From Mogibacterium sp. (GTDB taxonomy: Bacteria; Bacillota; Clostridia; Peptostreptococcales; Anaerovoracaceae): a stretch of DNA of 64,000 bases. The position numbers and the translations under genes were made by a program. Under the pieces are notes generated by a model, which saw only the letters and a program-made list of their open reading frames with translations, was not told where the DNA came from and did not search any database. Of the stretch, positions 17,197 through 26,324 are shown piece by piece; position 1 is the stretch's first letter; the number at the start of each line of letters is the position of its first letter. The stretch spans positions 1 to 64,000 of the forward strand of contig JAFQZQ010000031.1 of assembly GCA_017405845.1 (NCBI GenBank), given 5' to 3'.

Positions 17197-18269
17197 TCAC
17201 CCCATAACGACCGGCTTACTGCAAGTATTCTGTCTGTATGAATAAGAACCAATTTCCAGTATGAGGCTCCGGATTCAAAGTTTATATACATCGTAGGTCC
17301 GTCGACGATAATTTCCTCGTTCATCTTAGGGACTTCCACCCTCTTCATCTCATGACCTTTTACATGAAAATTCTCCGTTCCTGCCCTTGATCTTTTAAGA
17401 TTGTACTTGGATACGAATGAGGTTTTCAGTGGCGATGCCGAATTGTAAGAGCTCGAAACATACAGATAATCTCCGTCTATATCCGCACCCTGCGCGCTGG
17501 AGTCGATTCCCGCTATTATTGAATACATTAATGTATTTAGCTTGCGCTCACCCGGCTCTCCGATAATCTCGTATCCATACATATAGGCTTCTGCTGTATT
17601 TTTCCTTCCAATGTAAGTACCTACCCAGAGTTTTCCGTTATCGCACTCAAGGAATGAAGGTTTGTTCTTGATATATATATACGGTGAAAGCTCTGACTCC
17701 TTGACTACACTCACCGGCTTATCCAGATGGCTCAGGAACGTCTCATACGTCATGTACTGAACGAAAGGATCCCCTTTATATTTGTCCGAGGTCTCTCCGG
17801 TCATCCATATGTTTTCACCATCAAAAGCGATGCCTCCCGCATGGAACATGTTAGGCATGGTAAGCGTAGACACGAGCTCCATGTTGTTCATGTCAATGGC
17901 ATAGATGACCGAGTTGAGTTTCTTGCGGACATCATAGGCAGTTACCAACATGTAGTCGTCGGCACGGCAAAGGCCCTGCGGAATGTACTTATTGGAAGAT
18001 TTGCTCTCGCCTTCAATCTCCACACAGGTCCTGACCAGTCCCGGGACCGGCATGGTCTGATCGTCAAACATATTGCCACTGAAAGATTTATATACGTCGT
18101 ACATCATCCTGCTGAGTGCCCTGCCGTAGGTTTCGTTGTCTTTGAATGTTTTATACTCAAACGAAGACTGCGGTCCGTCAAAAGCAAATGAGTTCCGGAC
18201 CGGGAACGCAGCCAGCATGAATGCTGTAAGTATCACTATTAATAAACGACTTGCTCTTTTTCTTCTCAT
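17193..18269 (-). CDS. Secreted protein with beta-propeller-like repeats, function unknown
   Basis: A 358-residue protein with a clear signal peptide (RRKRASRLL, a hydrophobic core, likely cleavage after SFA at residue 29). Internal segments such as GGIAFDGENIWMTGE, NGKLWVGTYIG and GADIDGDYLYVSSSY recur at blade-like spacing, suggesting a beta-propeller. It overlaps the following membrane-anchored protein gene (ATGA) and the upstream DUF1284 gene by 4 bp each, so the three genes are translationally coupled. Function is not recognised; partnership with the anchored protein at the cell surface is the simplest reading. Confidence 0.6.
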   Translation of the reverse strand: MRRKRASRLLIVILTAFMLAAFPVRNSFAFDGPQSSFEYKTFKDNETYGRALSRMMYDVYKSFSGNMFDDQTMPVPGLVRTCVEIEGESKSSNKYIPQGLCRADDYMLVTAYDVRKKLNSVIYAIDMNNMELVSTLTMPNMFHAGGIAFDGENIWMTGETSDKYKGDPFVQYMTYETFLSHLDKPVSVVKESELSPYIYIKNKPSFLECDNGKLWVGTYIGRKNTAEAYMYGYEIIGEPGERKLNTLMYSIIAGIDSSAQGADIDGDYLYVSSSYNSASPLKTSFVSKYNLKRSRAGTENFHVKGHEMKRVEVPKMNEEIIVDGPTMYINFESGASYWKLVLIHTDRILAVSRSLWGD

Positions 18270-18496
18270 TTATTCAGCGTAGTTCTGCACAGACCGAACC
18301 ACTCACAAACGGATCCGTCAAAATGCGGACAGGCGGAACAGAGATGATCTCCTCCCTCTACAAGCAGGATCTCTGTATCAGCCTCTGCTATGAGCAGTCC
18401 GGTCAGTTCATTCATATGCAGAGTAAAAGCTTCATCATATCCTTTGCCTACATAATTTTGAATGCATAGCAGATGATGAGGTCTGAGTCTTATCAT
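18266..18496 (-). CDS. DUF1284-family small cysteine-rich protein
   Basis: A 76-residue cytoplasmic protein beginning with the RLRPHHLLCIQNYVGKGYD motif typical of DUF1284, followed by a region with four cysteines in a CSAC-x6-C-x5-C pattern, which may bind a metal or an iron-sulfur cluster. Full-length DUF1284 proteins are about 130 residues, so this one is short. No function is established for the family. It overlaps the secreted propeller-like gene by 4 bp. The link between a predicted metal protein and two exported proteins is unexplained. Confidence 0.7.
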   Translation of the reverse strand: MIRLRPHHLLCIQNYVGKGYDEAFTLHMNELTGLLIAEADTEILLVEGGDHLCSACPHFDGSVCEWFGLCRTTLNK

Positions 18497-18614
18497 TTAT
18501 CCGGCTTCTCTTTTCCGATCTGGTTTCATTTTGTCCCTCTTATGATAGCACAGTCGAACACAGGATTATCAGCATTTGAGCTTGTTCTTTTGATGGCACA
18601 AATTGCACAAAAAA

Positions 18615-18643
18615 ACCGGAGAGTTCATAAAAAACTCTCCGGT
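18615..18643 (-). terminator. Intrinsic terminator of the reductive amino-acid cluster
   Basis: A perfect 11-bp stem (ACCGGAGAGTT at 18615-18625 against 18633-18643) with a 7-base loop, followed on the minus strand by a T-run (GGTTTTTTTGTG). It lies 9 bp beyond the butyrate kinase stop and ends the long had/fld-type operon. Confidence 0.85.
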
Positions 18644-18651
18644 AATGATAT

Positions 18652-19752
18652 TTAGAATTCGAATCCCGAGAACACCGGAGTTCCGGTATACTCTTTAAGT
18701 TCCTCCTCGCCCCTGAGAGCTCTGAGAGCTCCCTCTGCGAGTGCTTCCATCTCGAAATCCCCGCCGTATGATTTCACAGGAGCGATCCAGCCCGCATATC
18801 CGCGAATGTTTTCGACGAATTCCTCGTCGTTGCTTACGCCGCCCGTGAGGATGATCGCGTCGACTTTTCCCTTGAGAACACAGGCATAAGAGCCGATGTA
18901 TTTTCCAAGATTGTAGGCAAATGCATCATATACCAGACCTGCCCACTTGTCTCCGCTGTCTCTCATATTTTTGAGCTTTATGATACTATCCGTTCCGGCA
19001 AGAGACTTAAGGCCACCCGTTTTTGTGATGATCGCCTTGATATCATCGATGCTGTACTCTCCGGAATAGCACATCTTTACGATCGGCATGAGCGGAACAT
19101 AACCGGTCCTGTTAGGAGCCATCGGTCCGTCACCATTGACTACGTCATTCGCGTCGATCATCCTACCATGGCAATGTGCTGCGATCGAAAGACCGCCGCC
19201 AATATGGCATACGATGAAATTGCATTCATCATATTTCTTTCCGAGTTCGGAAGCCATACGCCTTGCTACTTCCTTCTGATTGAGCACATGTACGTGCGAC
19301 TCGCGGTAAACGCCTTTGACTCCGGATATCCTTGCAATGTCATCGAGCTCATCGACATCAGGCGGATCGATAACATATGCCGGTTTGCCGAGAGCTGTTG
19401 CGAACTCCCCTATTATCTGCGAACCGAGCACCGCCGGATGGTCTGCGATCCTTCCCGACATTGCGTCTACGAGCATCTTCTGGTTTACCGGGAAGATGCC
19501 TCCCGGAGTTGATTCAAGACCTCCCGAATACGCAGCGAATGCGTCCATGTCTCTGAGCTGGAAGCCATGGGTGTGAAGCACGGCCATGACCACTCCTACT
19601 CTGAAAGGTCTCTGCGAGTTTACCGTCGGAAACTGTTTCAGCACTTCCGGCTCGTGGCTGATGTTCTCCTTGAACAGCAGCTTGCTGTCCTCGAACACAG
19701 CGCACTTTGTGGAAGTGGAACCGGGGCTGATGGTAAAGATCTTATAACTCAT
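18652..19752 (-). CDS. buk: Butyrate kinase / branched-chain fatty acid kinase
   Basis: ASKHA-fold acid kinase of 366 residues that makes ATP from butyryl- or other acyl-phosphate. Family motifs include the N-terminal FTISPGSTSTK phosphate loop, AYSGGLESTPGG, CHIGGGLSIAAH and LTGGVSNDEEF. It is the last gene of the reductive Stickland cluster and starts one base after the etfA stop codon region. In the had and fld pathways CoA is recycled by a CoA-transferase, so a kinase is not strictly needed; its presence suggests that part of the acyl-CoA pool is cashed in as ATP, possibly with the PduL phosphotransacylase at 29518-30099. Confidence 0.92.
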   Translation of the reverse strand: MSYKIFTISPGSTSTKCAVFEDSKLLFKENISHEPEVLKQFPTVNSQRPFRVGVVMAVLHTHGFQLRDMDAFAAYSGGLESTPGGIFPVNQKMLVDAMSGRIADHPAVLGSQIIGEFATALGKPAYVIDPPDVDELDDIARISGVKGVYRESHVHVLNQKEVARRMASELGKKYDECNFIVCHIGGGLSIAAHCHGRMIDANDVVNGDGPMAPNRTGYVPLMPIVKMCYSGEYSIDDIKAIITKTGGLKSLAGTDSIIKLKNMRDSGDKWAGLVYDAFAYNLGKYIGSYACVLKGKVDAIILTGGVSNDEEFVENIRGYAGWIAPVKSYGGDFEMEALAEGALRALRGEEELKEYTGTPVFSGFEF

Positions 19753-19753
19753 A

Positions 19754-20869
19754 TTATGCCTCAGCTTTTGCGTCCTTGATCGACTGGATCAGAAGAGGTA
19801 CTACCTTGAACAGGTCGCCTACGATACCGTAGTTTGCGATCTCAAACATAGGAGCGTTCTCATCCTTGTTAACAGCGATAATGTATTCGGATTCCTGCAT
19901 TCCGGCCTTGTGCTGGATAGCTCCGGAGATACCGAGTGCGATGTAGACCTTTGGATGTACAGTCTTTCCTGTCTGACCAACCTGGTGATCTGCTGTCATC
20001 CAGCCTGCGTCAACTACAGCACGGGAAGCTCCGACTACGCCGCCGAGTACGTCAGCGAGCTCTTCTGCGAGAGCGATTCCGCCTTCAACGTCCTTTGCAA
20101 TACCGCGGCCTACGGAGACGATGTACTCAGCTCCGATAAGGTCTACCAGCTTCTTGGCTGCCTTTACTACTTCGACTACCTCAGTCTTTACATCAGCTTC
20201 GGTAAGTTCGAAATCAGGATGTACGATTTCAACCTTCTTAACGCCCTCTTCGTCGAAAGGTCTTCTCTTCATAACGCCCGGACGGACTGTTGCCATTGCA
20301 GGACGGAATCTCGGGCATACGATAGTAGCCATGAGGTGTCCGCCGAATGCAGGACGAGTCATCTTGAGGTTCGTATTTACATCGAACATCTTTGTCTCGA
20401 AGTTTGTGTTGTCAACGTCTACGTTGGATCCTGTTCTGAGGAACTCAACGTAACCGTTAAGGTCTACGTCAAGGTGTGTGCAGTCTGCGCAAAGACCTGT
20501 GTGAAGTCTTGCAGCGCATCTTGGTGCGAGGTCTCTTCCGATGTGGGAAGCGCCGTAGATCATGATCTCAGGCTTGAATTCCTCTACTGCGTCTACGATA
20601 ACCTTAGTATAAGCGTCTGTTGTGTAATGCTTGAGGAGCGGGCTGTTGTAAACATAAACCTTGTCAGCTCCGTATCCGCCGAGTTCTGCTGCGATGCCGT
20701 CTACGTCATCACCAAGCAGGATGCCGCACAGCTCAACGCCGAGCTCGTCAGCAAGCTTTCTTCCCTCGGAGATAAGTTCGAATGTTGTAGGCATCATTTT
20801 GCCCTGACGCTGCTCACAGAATACCCATACGTTCTTGAAAGCAGCTATATCTGCACTGTTGTAAGCCAT
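19754..20869 (-). CDS. etfA: Electron transfer flavoprotein alpha subunit
   Basis: FAD-binding partner of EtfB, 371 residues. The C-terminal FAD site is clear (QVGQTGKTVHPKVYIALGISGAIQH), as is the VGASRAVVDAGW motif. It passes electrons to or from the neighbouring acyl-CoA dehydrogenase. In amino-acid-fermenting clostridia this trio may bifurcate electrons from NADH to an enoyl-CoA and ferredoxin; that is inferred here, not shown. AAAGGAGG lies before the ATG. It has a 15-bp spacing behind etfB and is followed by butyrate kinase. Confidence 0.95.
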   Translation of the reverse strand: MAYNSADIAAFKNVWVFCEQRQGKMMPTTFELISEGRKLADELGVELCGILLGDDVDGIAAELGGYGADKVYVYNSPLLKHYTTDAYTKVIVDAVEEFKPEIMIYGASHIGRDLAPRCAARLHTGLCADCTHLDVDLNGYVEFLRTGSNVDVDNTNFETKMFDVNTNLKMTRPAFGGHLMATIVCPRFRPAMATVRPGVMKRRPFDEEGVKKVEIVHPDFELTEADVKTEVVEVVKAAKKLVDLIGAEYIVSVGRGIAKDVEGGIALAEELADVLGGVVGASRAVVDAGWMTADHQVGQTGKTVHPKVYIALGISGAIQHKAGMQESEYIIAVNKDENAPMFEIANYGIVGDLFKVVPLLIQSIKDAKAEA

Positions 20870-20884
20870 GTCTGTCCTCCTTTC

Positions 20885-21685
20885 CTAGATGATGTGCTTG
20901 CCTGTAAGGATGTGTGCAAGCTTGTCAGTGGTTTCCTTGCCGGAGCCTTCAAGTATCATGCCAGGCTCCTTAACAGGAGGTGCGAATGACTTATAAATGT
21001 TTGTCGGGGATCCCTTGAGACCGATAGTTGTTGCGTCGATCAGCTCGTGATCCTTGAGTGCATTGTAGTCCATGATCGTAAGAGGCTTGTCCCAGCACTC
21101 GATAGTGCCGCGGAAGTTCATGTATCTAGGATCATTGAGCTCCTTGATGCATGTGATCATGCAAGGAGTATTGACCTTGACTGTCATGTAGCCATCCTCG
21201 AGCATTCTCTTGATTGTAAGAGTGTTGCCGTCCTTCTTCACTTCGCCTGCATATGTTACCTGAGGGAGGTGAAGCTTCTCAGCGATCTGCGGACCAACCT
21301 GAGCAGTATCTCCATCGATGGCCTGACGTCCTGCGATGATGATATCGTCATCGTCGATTCCGTAAGTATCGATAGCTGCAGCGATGATCTGCGATGTAGC
21401 GTATGTATCGGAACCTCCGAATTCCCTTCCGGAGATCAGAACTGTCTCATCAACTCCCATAGCCAGGAGCTCTCTGAGCATCGGCTCTGCCTGCATAGGT
21501 CCCATCGTGAATGCGACTACCTTGCATCCGTATTCGTCCTTGAGGCTGAGTGCCTCTTCTACTGCGTTGAGGTCATCAGGATTGATGATCGTCTGCATGC
21601 TTGCGCGGTTCAGTGTACCATCCTCGTTTACAGCGACTTTGCCGGAGGTATCAGGAACCTGCTTTACTGTTACCATAATTTTCAT
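20885..21685 (-). CDS. etfB: Electron transfer flavoprotein beta subunit
   Basis: A 266-residue partner of EtfA. It has the Etf beta marks VKQVPDTSG near the N-terminus, NPDDLNAVEEALSLKD, and the adenine-nucleotide loop GRQAIDGDTAQVGPQIAE. The nucleotide can be AMP or FAD depending on whether the complex bifurcates electrons, and the sequence read by eye does not decide this. It follows the acyl-CoA dehydrogenase by 18 bp and precedes etfA by 15 bp, so the three form a stoichiometric set. Confidence 0.95.
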   Translation of the reverse strand: MKIMVTVKQVPDTSGKVAVNEDGTLNRASMQTIINPDDLNAVEEALSLKDEYGCKVVAFTMGPMQAEPMLRELLAMGVDETVLISGREFGGSDTYATSQIIAAAIDTYGIDDDDIIIAGRQAIDGDTAQVGPQIAEKLHLPQVTYAGEVKKDGNTLTIKRMLEDGYMTVKVNTPCMITCIKELNDPRYMNFRGTIECWDKPLTIMDYNALKDHELIDATTIGLKGSPTNIYKSFAPPVKEPGMILEGSGKETTDKLAHILTGKHII

Positions 21686-21703
21686 TGTCCTTACCTCCTT
21701 GTA

Positions 21704-22846
21704 TTACTTAAGCAGACTGTTTGCGATAACGAGCTGCTGGATCTGAGTAGTTCCTTCGAAGATCGAGAGGATGCGAGCGTCTCTGTAGAGTCTTTCTACT
21801 TTGTACTCCTGAATGTATCCGTATCCGCCGTGGATCTGTACTGCCTTGTAAGCGCATCTGTTTGCAGCTTCAGCAGCGAAGAACTTAGCCTTTGAGCAGG
21901 CAACTCCTGCTTCAGGATCATTAGCATCCTTGAGCTCTGCAGCGTGATATGTCATCTGTCTTGCAGCTTCAACATCTGCAGCCATCTCAGCGATCATGAA
22001 ACTGATTCCCTGGAAGTCAGCGATTCTGCGTCCGAACTGCTTTCTTTCCTTTGCGTACTTAACAGCTTCGTCGAGAGCGCACTGTGCAACGCCTACTGAC
22101 ATTGCAGCAACTCCGAGACGTCCGCCGTCAAGAGTTCTCATAGCATACTGGAATCCCTTGTTGAGAGGTCCGATGAGGCATTCCTTGCCAACGCGTACGT
22201 CTTCGAATACTACGTCGCTGGTTGGGTAACCCTTGATTCCCATCTTCTTCTCGTCTGCACCCAGGGATACTCCCGGAAGATGCATGTCAACGATAAACAT
22301 CGAGATTCCTCTTGAACCCTTCTGGCTCAGATCAGTCTTAGCAAAGATGATGATCCAGTCAGCCATAGGAGCTCCGGAGATGAAGCACTTACGGCCATTG
22401 ATGATGAAGTCGTCACCGTCAGGAATAGCTGTAGTTGTAGTTCCGCCTGCGTCTGAACCTGCACCCGGCTCAGTGAGTCCGAATACGAGGATCTTCTCTC
22501 CTCTTGCTACAGGAGGCAGATACTCTTTTTTCTGCTCTTCGCTTCCTGCAAGCAGCAGCGGGCCGCCGCCGAGGGAGTTCGATGTGTTTGCATAAATCGA
22601 CAGTACGAGATCCTGACGAGCAAGCTCCTCATTCATGACGACGTATGACAGATAGTCTCCGCCTGCTCCGCCGTACTCTACCGGGATCTTGACTCCCATG
22701 AATCCGTACTTTGCCATCTTGTTGTGGATATCCCAGTTAAAAGCACCGGTAGTATCCAGTTCTTCCTGCAGCTCTTTTGTGAACTCTGTCTCAGCGAACT
22801 GACGGAAGAGCTTCTGCTGCATGGCATGTTTCTTATCAAGAATCAT
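21704..22846 (-). CDS. Acyl-CoA dehydrogenase / enoyl-CoA reductase of the reductive pathway
   Basis: FAD enzyme of 380 residues. It carries FGLTEPGAGSDAGG in the middle domain, GNHGGYGY-type IHGGYGYIQEY near the C-terminus and the catalytic glutamate in IFEGTTQIQ (E364). In this gene setting it should run in the reducing direction, converting 2-enoyl-CoA made by the dehydratase to the saturated acyl-CoA with electrons from EtfBA. It follows the 2-hydroxyacid dehydrogenase gene by 10 bp. The matching gene in Clostridioides difficile leucine reduction is acdB. Confidence 0.92.
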   Translation of the reverse strand: MILDKKHAMQQKLFRQFAETEFTKELQEELDTTGAFNWDIHNKMAKYGFMGVKIPVEYGGAGGDYLSYVVMNEELARQDLVLSIYANTSNSLGGGPLLLAGSEEQKKEYLPPVARGEKILVFGLTEPGAGSDAGGTTTTAIPDGDDFIINGRKCFISGAPMADWIIIFAKTDLSQKGSRGISMFIVDMHLPGVSLGADEKKMGIKGYPTSDVVFEDVRVGKECLIGPLNKGFQYAMRTLDGGRLGVAAMSVGVAQCALDEAVKYAKERKQFGRRIADFQGISFMIAEMAADVEAARQMTYHAAELKDANDPEAGVACSKAKFFAAEAANRCAYKAVQIHGGYGYIQEYKVERLYRDARILSIFEGTTQIQQLVIANSLLK

Positions 22847-22856
22847 CTTTTCCTCC

Positions 22857-23864
22857 TTAAATGTTCTTAGGAACTTCGTGCTGTGTTTCGCCCTTGGTCA
22901 TGAGTTCATAGATAGCATCTACTCCGCATCTTGCCATGGACTCTCCTGCTTCCTGTGTGAAGAAAGCCATATGTGGTGTGTGATATACGTTTACGAATGA
23001 ACGCAGATATTTGAGTTTGAAATAAGGCATTCCGGCTGTTCTGATGATGTCAGCATCGTGTCCGATGTGGATGATTCCAACTTCGCCAGGGAAAGCGTCC
23101 ATGAAGAGCGCACCGATCTTCTCAGTCTCAACGCCTTCGATCAGAGCGTCAACATCGCAGAGCTCACCTCTTGCGTTGTTGATCAGGACTACTCCGTCCT
23201 TCATCTTTCTTACGTTCTCCTTGTTGATTATGCCCTTTGTGTCTTCAAGCAGAGGCATGTGGAGCGTGATGACATCAGATTCTGCAAGAACAGTATCAAG
23301 ATCTACATAAGTAGCGTACTTCTTGACCTCTTCATTCTGATATACGTCATAAGCAAGTATCTTGCATCCGAAGCTTGAAAGAAGCTGAATAACGGTGCGT
23401 CCGATCTTGCCTGTTCCCATGACACCGACAGTAAGTGAGCGGAGCTCTCTTCCCATCTTGCCCTTCAGTGTGAAGTCGTTGTCATCAGTGTTAGCCTGAG
23501 CCTTTTTGTAGTTGCGGATGCACATGAGGATAGCCATTACGGTATACTCAGCAACGCCGTTAGCAGCATATGAACCGTGGCATACATGCATTCCCTTGGA
23601 TCTTGCATAATGTCTGTTCATGTGGTCAAATCCGACGCAGCGTGCAGCCAGGACCTTGCAGCCGTAATCTGAAAGCTTGTCGATGATAGGATCTGACAGA
23701 TCGCTCTGTCCGAGCATTGTTACACCGTCGCAGCCCTCAGCCATGTCGACTGTGGAAGCGTCAAGGTTTGCAGGTGTCGAAACGAGCTCGATCCCGTATT
23801 CCTTGCAAAGTCCTTCGATAATCGGTTTTTCATCAGGTCTTACTTCATAAGCAGCAATTTTCAT
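22857..23864 (-). CDS. D-2-hydroxyacid dehydrogenase (2-keto acid to (R)-2-hydroxyacid)
   Basis: NAD-dependent dehydrogenase of 335 residues in the D-isomer-specific family. The Rossmann motif is GVMGTGKIG (147-155), the substrate arginine is in NNARGELCDVDAL and the catalytic histidine in YHTPHMAFFT. It reduces the 2-keto acid derived from an amino acid to the R-hydroxyacid that is then activated with CoA. LdhA of C. difficile (2-hydroxyisocaproate) and FldH (phenyllactate) are the reference types; I cannot tell which substrate this one prefers. It lies within the cluster, 86 bp after the CoA-transferase gene, with its own GGAGG site. Confidence 0.88.
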   Translation of the reverse strand: MKIAAYEVRPDEKPIIEGLCKEYGIELVSTPANLDASTVDMAEGCDGVTMLGQSDLSDPIIDKLSDYGCKVLAARCVGFDHMNRHYARSKGMHVCHGSYAANGVAEYTVMAILMCIRNYKKAQANTDDNDFTLKGKMGRELRSLTVGVMGTGKIGRTVIQLLSSFGCKILAYDVYQNEEVKKYATYVDLDTVLAESDVITLHMPLLEDTKGIINKENVRKMKDGVVLINNARGELCDVDALIEGVETEKIGALFMDAFPGEVGIIHIGHDADIIRTAGMPYFKLKYLRSFVNVYHTPHMAFFTQEAGESMARCGVDAIYELMTKGETQHEVPKNI

Positions 23865-23950
23865 TTTTTTATTCCTCCGTGTTGGTTTCTTACCCTCAAA
23901 AATATCTCTGATCCCGTTAGTGATATATATTTCTTTCGCTTTATTCCGGA

Positions 23951-25195
23951 TCAGTCTCTGAGAGCAGGATCCATCGATTTTACTGCTCCGTCTGCGAGCA
24001 TCTTTGAGATCTCCTCATCAGTGTATCCGTACTGTCCGAGGATCTCTTCTGTATGTTCAGCAAGATATGGTCCTCTGTTGTACTCAGGCAGTCCGTTTTC
24101 CTTGAACATGACCGGTGGTCTTACGAGAGTACGCTTGTTTCCGTTGCTGTACTGCATCTCGTAGAAAATATCCGAAGCCCATGCCTGCTTGTCTACCAGG
24201 AGAGTATCCCAGTTCTGAGCTACTGCGTAAGGGATGTCTGCAGCGTCGAGCAGCTTGCACCACTCAGCGCAGTCCTTTGTCAGGAACAGTGCGGAAATCC
24301 ACTCTGAGAACTCTTTTCTGTTAGGATAGAGGTTCTTCTGCGGGAAGAACTTAGGGTTATCGATCATCTCAGGATGTCCTGCTGCCTGCATAAATACAGG
24401 ATAGTGTCTGTCATACTGAGGCATTGCGATCTGCAGCCACTGCTCGTCCTTTGTCTTGTAGACCATTGTGAGCGGGTTGCCGTTCTCCCATCTTTCCATA
24501 GGGAACTTGCAGCTGTCTGCGCCGTACTGGCTGGACTGGAGCATCAGGGAAACGTCCCATACAGCACTGTGGAAGAGAGATACAACTACCTGGTCTCCCT
24601 CACCTGTCATCTTTGCCTTGAACAGAGAAGCCAGGATTCCTGCTGCGAGGTTCATAGCAACCTGATGGTCACCGAATCCCTGGACTGTCAGCATCGGTGT
24701 GCTTGTCTTGTCTCTGAGAGGTCCGAGGATTCCGCCTCTTGCATAGAACGCTGTGAAATCGAATCCCGGAAGATCCTTGTCCGGTCCCTTCTCGCCGTAT
24801 CCGGAGATGAATCCGTATACGAGTGAAGGATATTTTGCATGAAGTGTGTCATAGTCAAGCTTGTTTTTGATAAGCGACGGCTGACGGTTGTTTGTGATGA
24901 ACACATCTGCGTCAGCGATCAGTTTCTCAAGCACTTCACGGCCTTCAGGCGACTTGATATTAAGAGCGATACATCTTTTGCCTGCGTTCTCAAGATCGTA
25001 GGATGTATTTTCCTTCTGGTCGAGAGGACGGCCCTCGTTGGCTGCTGTGTATCTCAGCGGGTCTCCCATAGGAGCCTCAACCTTGATGACGTCAGCTCCG
25101 AGGTCGGCGAGGAATCTTGCGGTGCAAGGAGCAGCGATAAAAGTCGCAAGCTCTACTACCTTGATTCCTTCGAGAGGTCTTCTTACTTCACTCAT
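23951..25195 (-). CDS. Class III CoA-transferase (HadA/FldA-like)
   Basis: A 414-residue CoA-transferase of the CaiB/BaiF family. It moves CoA from the saturated acyl-CoA or enoyl-CoA product to the 2-hydroxyacid, so each turn costs no ATP. Visible marks are ELATFIAAPCTARFLADLGADVIKVE at the N-terminus, KRCIALNIKSPEGRE, and the PGFDFTAF segment with the likely catalytic aspartate D146. In had (leucine) and fld (aromatic) clusters the transferase sits beside the dehydratase genes, as here, 13 bp after the second dehydratase subunit. Confidence 0.9.
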   Translation of the reverse strand: MSEVRRPLEGIKVVELATFIAAPCTARFLADLGADVIKVEAPMGDPLRYTAANEGRPLDQKENTSYDLENAGKRCIALNIKSPEGREVLEKLIADADVFITNNRQPSLIKNKLDYDTLHAKYPSLVYGFISGYGEKGPDKDLPGFDFTAFYARGGILGPLRDKTSTPMLTVQGFGDHQVAMNLAAGILASLFKAKMTGEGDQVVVSLFHSAVWDVSLMLQSSQYGADSCKFPMERWENGNPLTMVYKTKDEQWLQIAMPQYDRHYPVFMQAAGHPEMIDNPKFFPQKNLYPNRKEFSEWISALFLTKDCAEWCKLLDAADIPYAVAQNWDTLLVDKQAWASDIFYEMQYSNGNKRTLVRPPVMFKENGLPEYNRGPYLAEHTEEILGQYGYTDEEISKMLADGAVKSMDPALRD

Positions 25196-25208
25196 TTCTT
25201 CCTCCTTA

Positions 25209-26324
25209 TTACATCGTCAGCATATCACGGAATGTCTCGATGTTTGTGCGCACCTGTTCGAAGTGCACCATCTGTCTGTCGACTTCCACGAGTGCGAGCG
25301 GCAGGTCTACTGCTTCGCAGGCTCTTTTGATCATTACATAGTCGAACTCTTCAGGATCGCAGAACTTAGTCATAACCACTACGACACCCTTAGCGTTTCT
25401 TTCTTTAGCTGTATCGACGATCCACTGTACTCTTGGCTTCTTTACATTGTAGAGAACCGAGCAGTTGTCCATGTTTGCAAACTTGACTGCAAGTGCCTGG
25501 AGAGGATCATCCATCTCAGGAACATCTGTCCTGTACTGACGGGACTGAGCTGCAACGTCATCTGCTACGATGTGCATTCCCATGTCGTCAAAGATCGCAT
25601 TCAGCTGAGGAGCATCTGTGAGGATACCGCTTACCACGATACCGAGCTTGTCTTCAGCACCAGCTTCCCCGAGCTCAGCAAGGAACTCTTCGCAGAGAGC
25701 TGTATGCTCTTCCTTGGTCATGAAGTAAGCGCTTTTGAATATGTCGCTTCTCTCAGCAGCAGTGATCTCAGGGTGAACTGCGAGTGCTTCGTCAACTTTT
25801 CTCATCACTGCGTTATGATCGTTGTAGATCCTGTTGGACTCTTTCAGAGCTTCCGGATCATACTTTCCGCCGAGCTCTTCGAGGTCTCTGATAACTCTTT
25901 CATATCCGGCCTTTGTAAATGCGATGCCGTAGTCAGGCTTTCTGTTCTGCGGATATGTCATAGGGATAAACTTGATATCGTCTACTGCGTACTTCCAGTT
26001 TTCACCGAGAGTCTTGAGTGTGTCGCAGAGTGAAGGGATTACGATAGCGCTCGCACCCTTGTATGCGCCATTGATACCGAGCTCGAGGATCGACTGTACG
26101 ATGGAGCAGAGGAATGCAGGGAAGTATTCCTTTGCCCTGTTGAGCTCCATGTCAGCTCCCCATGCTCCCATTGGTACGAATCCCATGGAGTGGATGATTT
26201 CTTCCGGAGTATATACAGGAGCTGTCAGAACGATTTTCTTTCCTTCAGCCATGTATTTTTCCATCTGTGCGCGAGGTGATGTTGCTGCCTCGTGGAATTT
26301 TCTGATTGTATCCTGGATCATCAC
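25209..26324 (-). CDS. 2-hydroxyacyl-CoA dehydratase, beta-type subunit (HadC/FldC-like)
   Basis: Second subunit (371 residues) of the [4Fe-4S] radical dehydratase that removes water from (R)-2-hydroxyacyl-CoA to give the 2-enoyl-CoA. It has the family pattern GKKIVLTAPVYTPEEIIHSMGFVPMG at the N-terminus, CSIVQSILELGI, IPSLCDTLKTLGENW, and RVQWIVDTAKERNAKGVV near the C-terminus, with conserved cysteines placed to bind the cluster. Its first codon overlaps the stop codon of the alpha subunit (ATGA-type junction at 26324), which enforces equal expression. Confidence 0.92.
   Translation of the reverse strand: MMIQDTIRKFHEAATSPRAQMEKYMAEGKKIVLTAPVYTPEEIIHSMGFVPMGAWGADMELNRAKEYFPAFLCSIVQSILELGINGAYKGASAIVIPSLCDTLKTLGENWKYAVDDIKFIPMTYPQNRKPDYGIAFTKAGYERVIRDLEELGGKYDPEALKESNRIYNDHNAVMRKVDEALAVHPEITAAERSDIFKSAYFMTKEEHTALCEEFLAELGEAGAEDKLGIVVSGILTDAPQLNAIFDDMGMHIVADDVAAQSRQYRTDVPEMDDPLQALAVKFANMDNCSVLYNVKKPRVQWIVDTAKERNAKGVVVVMTKFCDPEEFDYVMIKRACEAVDLPLALVEVDRQMVHFEQVRTNIETFRDMLTM

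Noticed and set aside
19910..20989. Long plus-strand open frame (about 359 codons, cysteine-rich) opposite etfA
   Set aside because: It lies wholly antisense to etfA and the etfB end, has unnatural cysteine and serine content, and follows from codon bias of the true genes.
25038..26033. Long plus-strand open frame opposite the dehydratase beta subunit
   Set aside because: Antisense shadow of strongly recognised hadC-like and CoA-transferase genes; no ribosome-binding site and odd composition.
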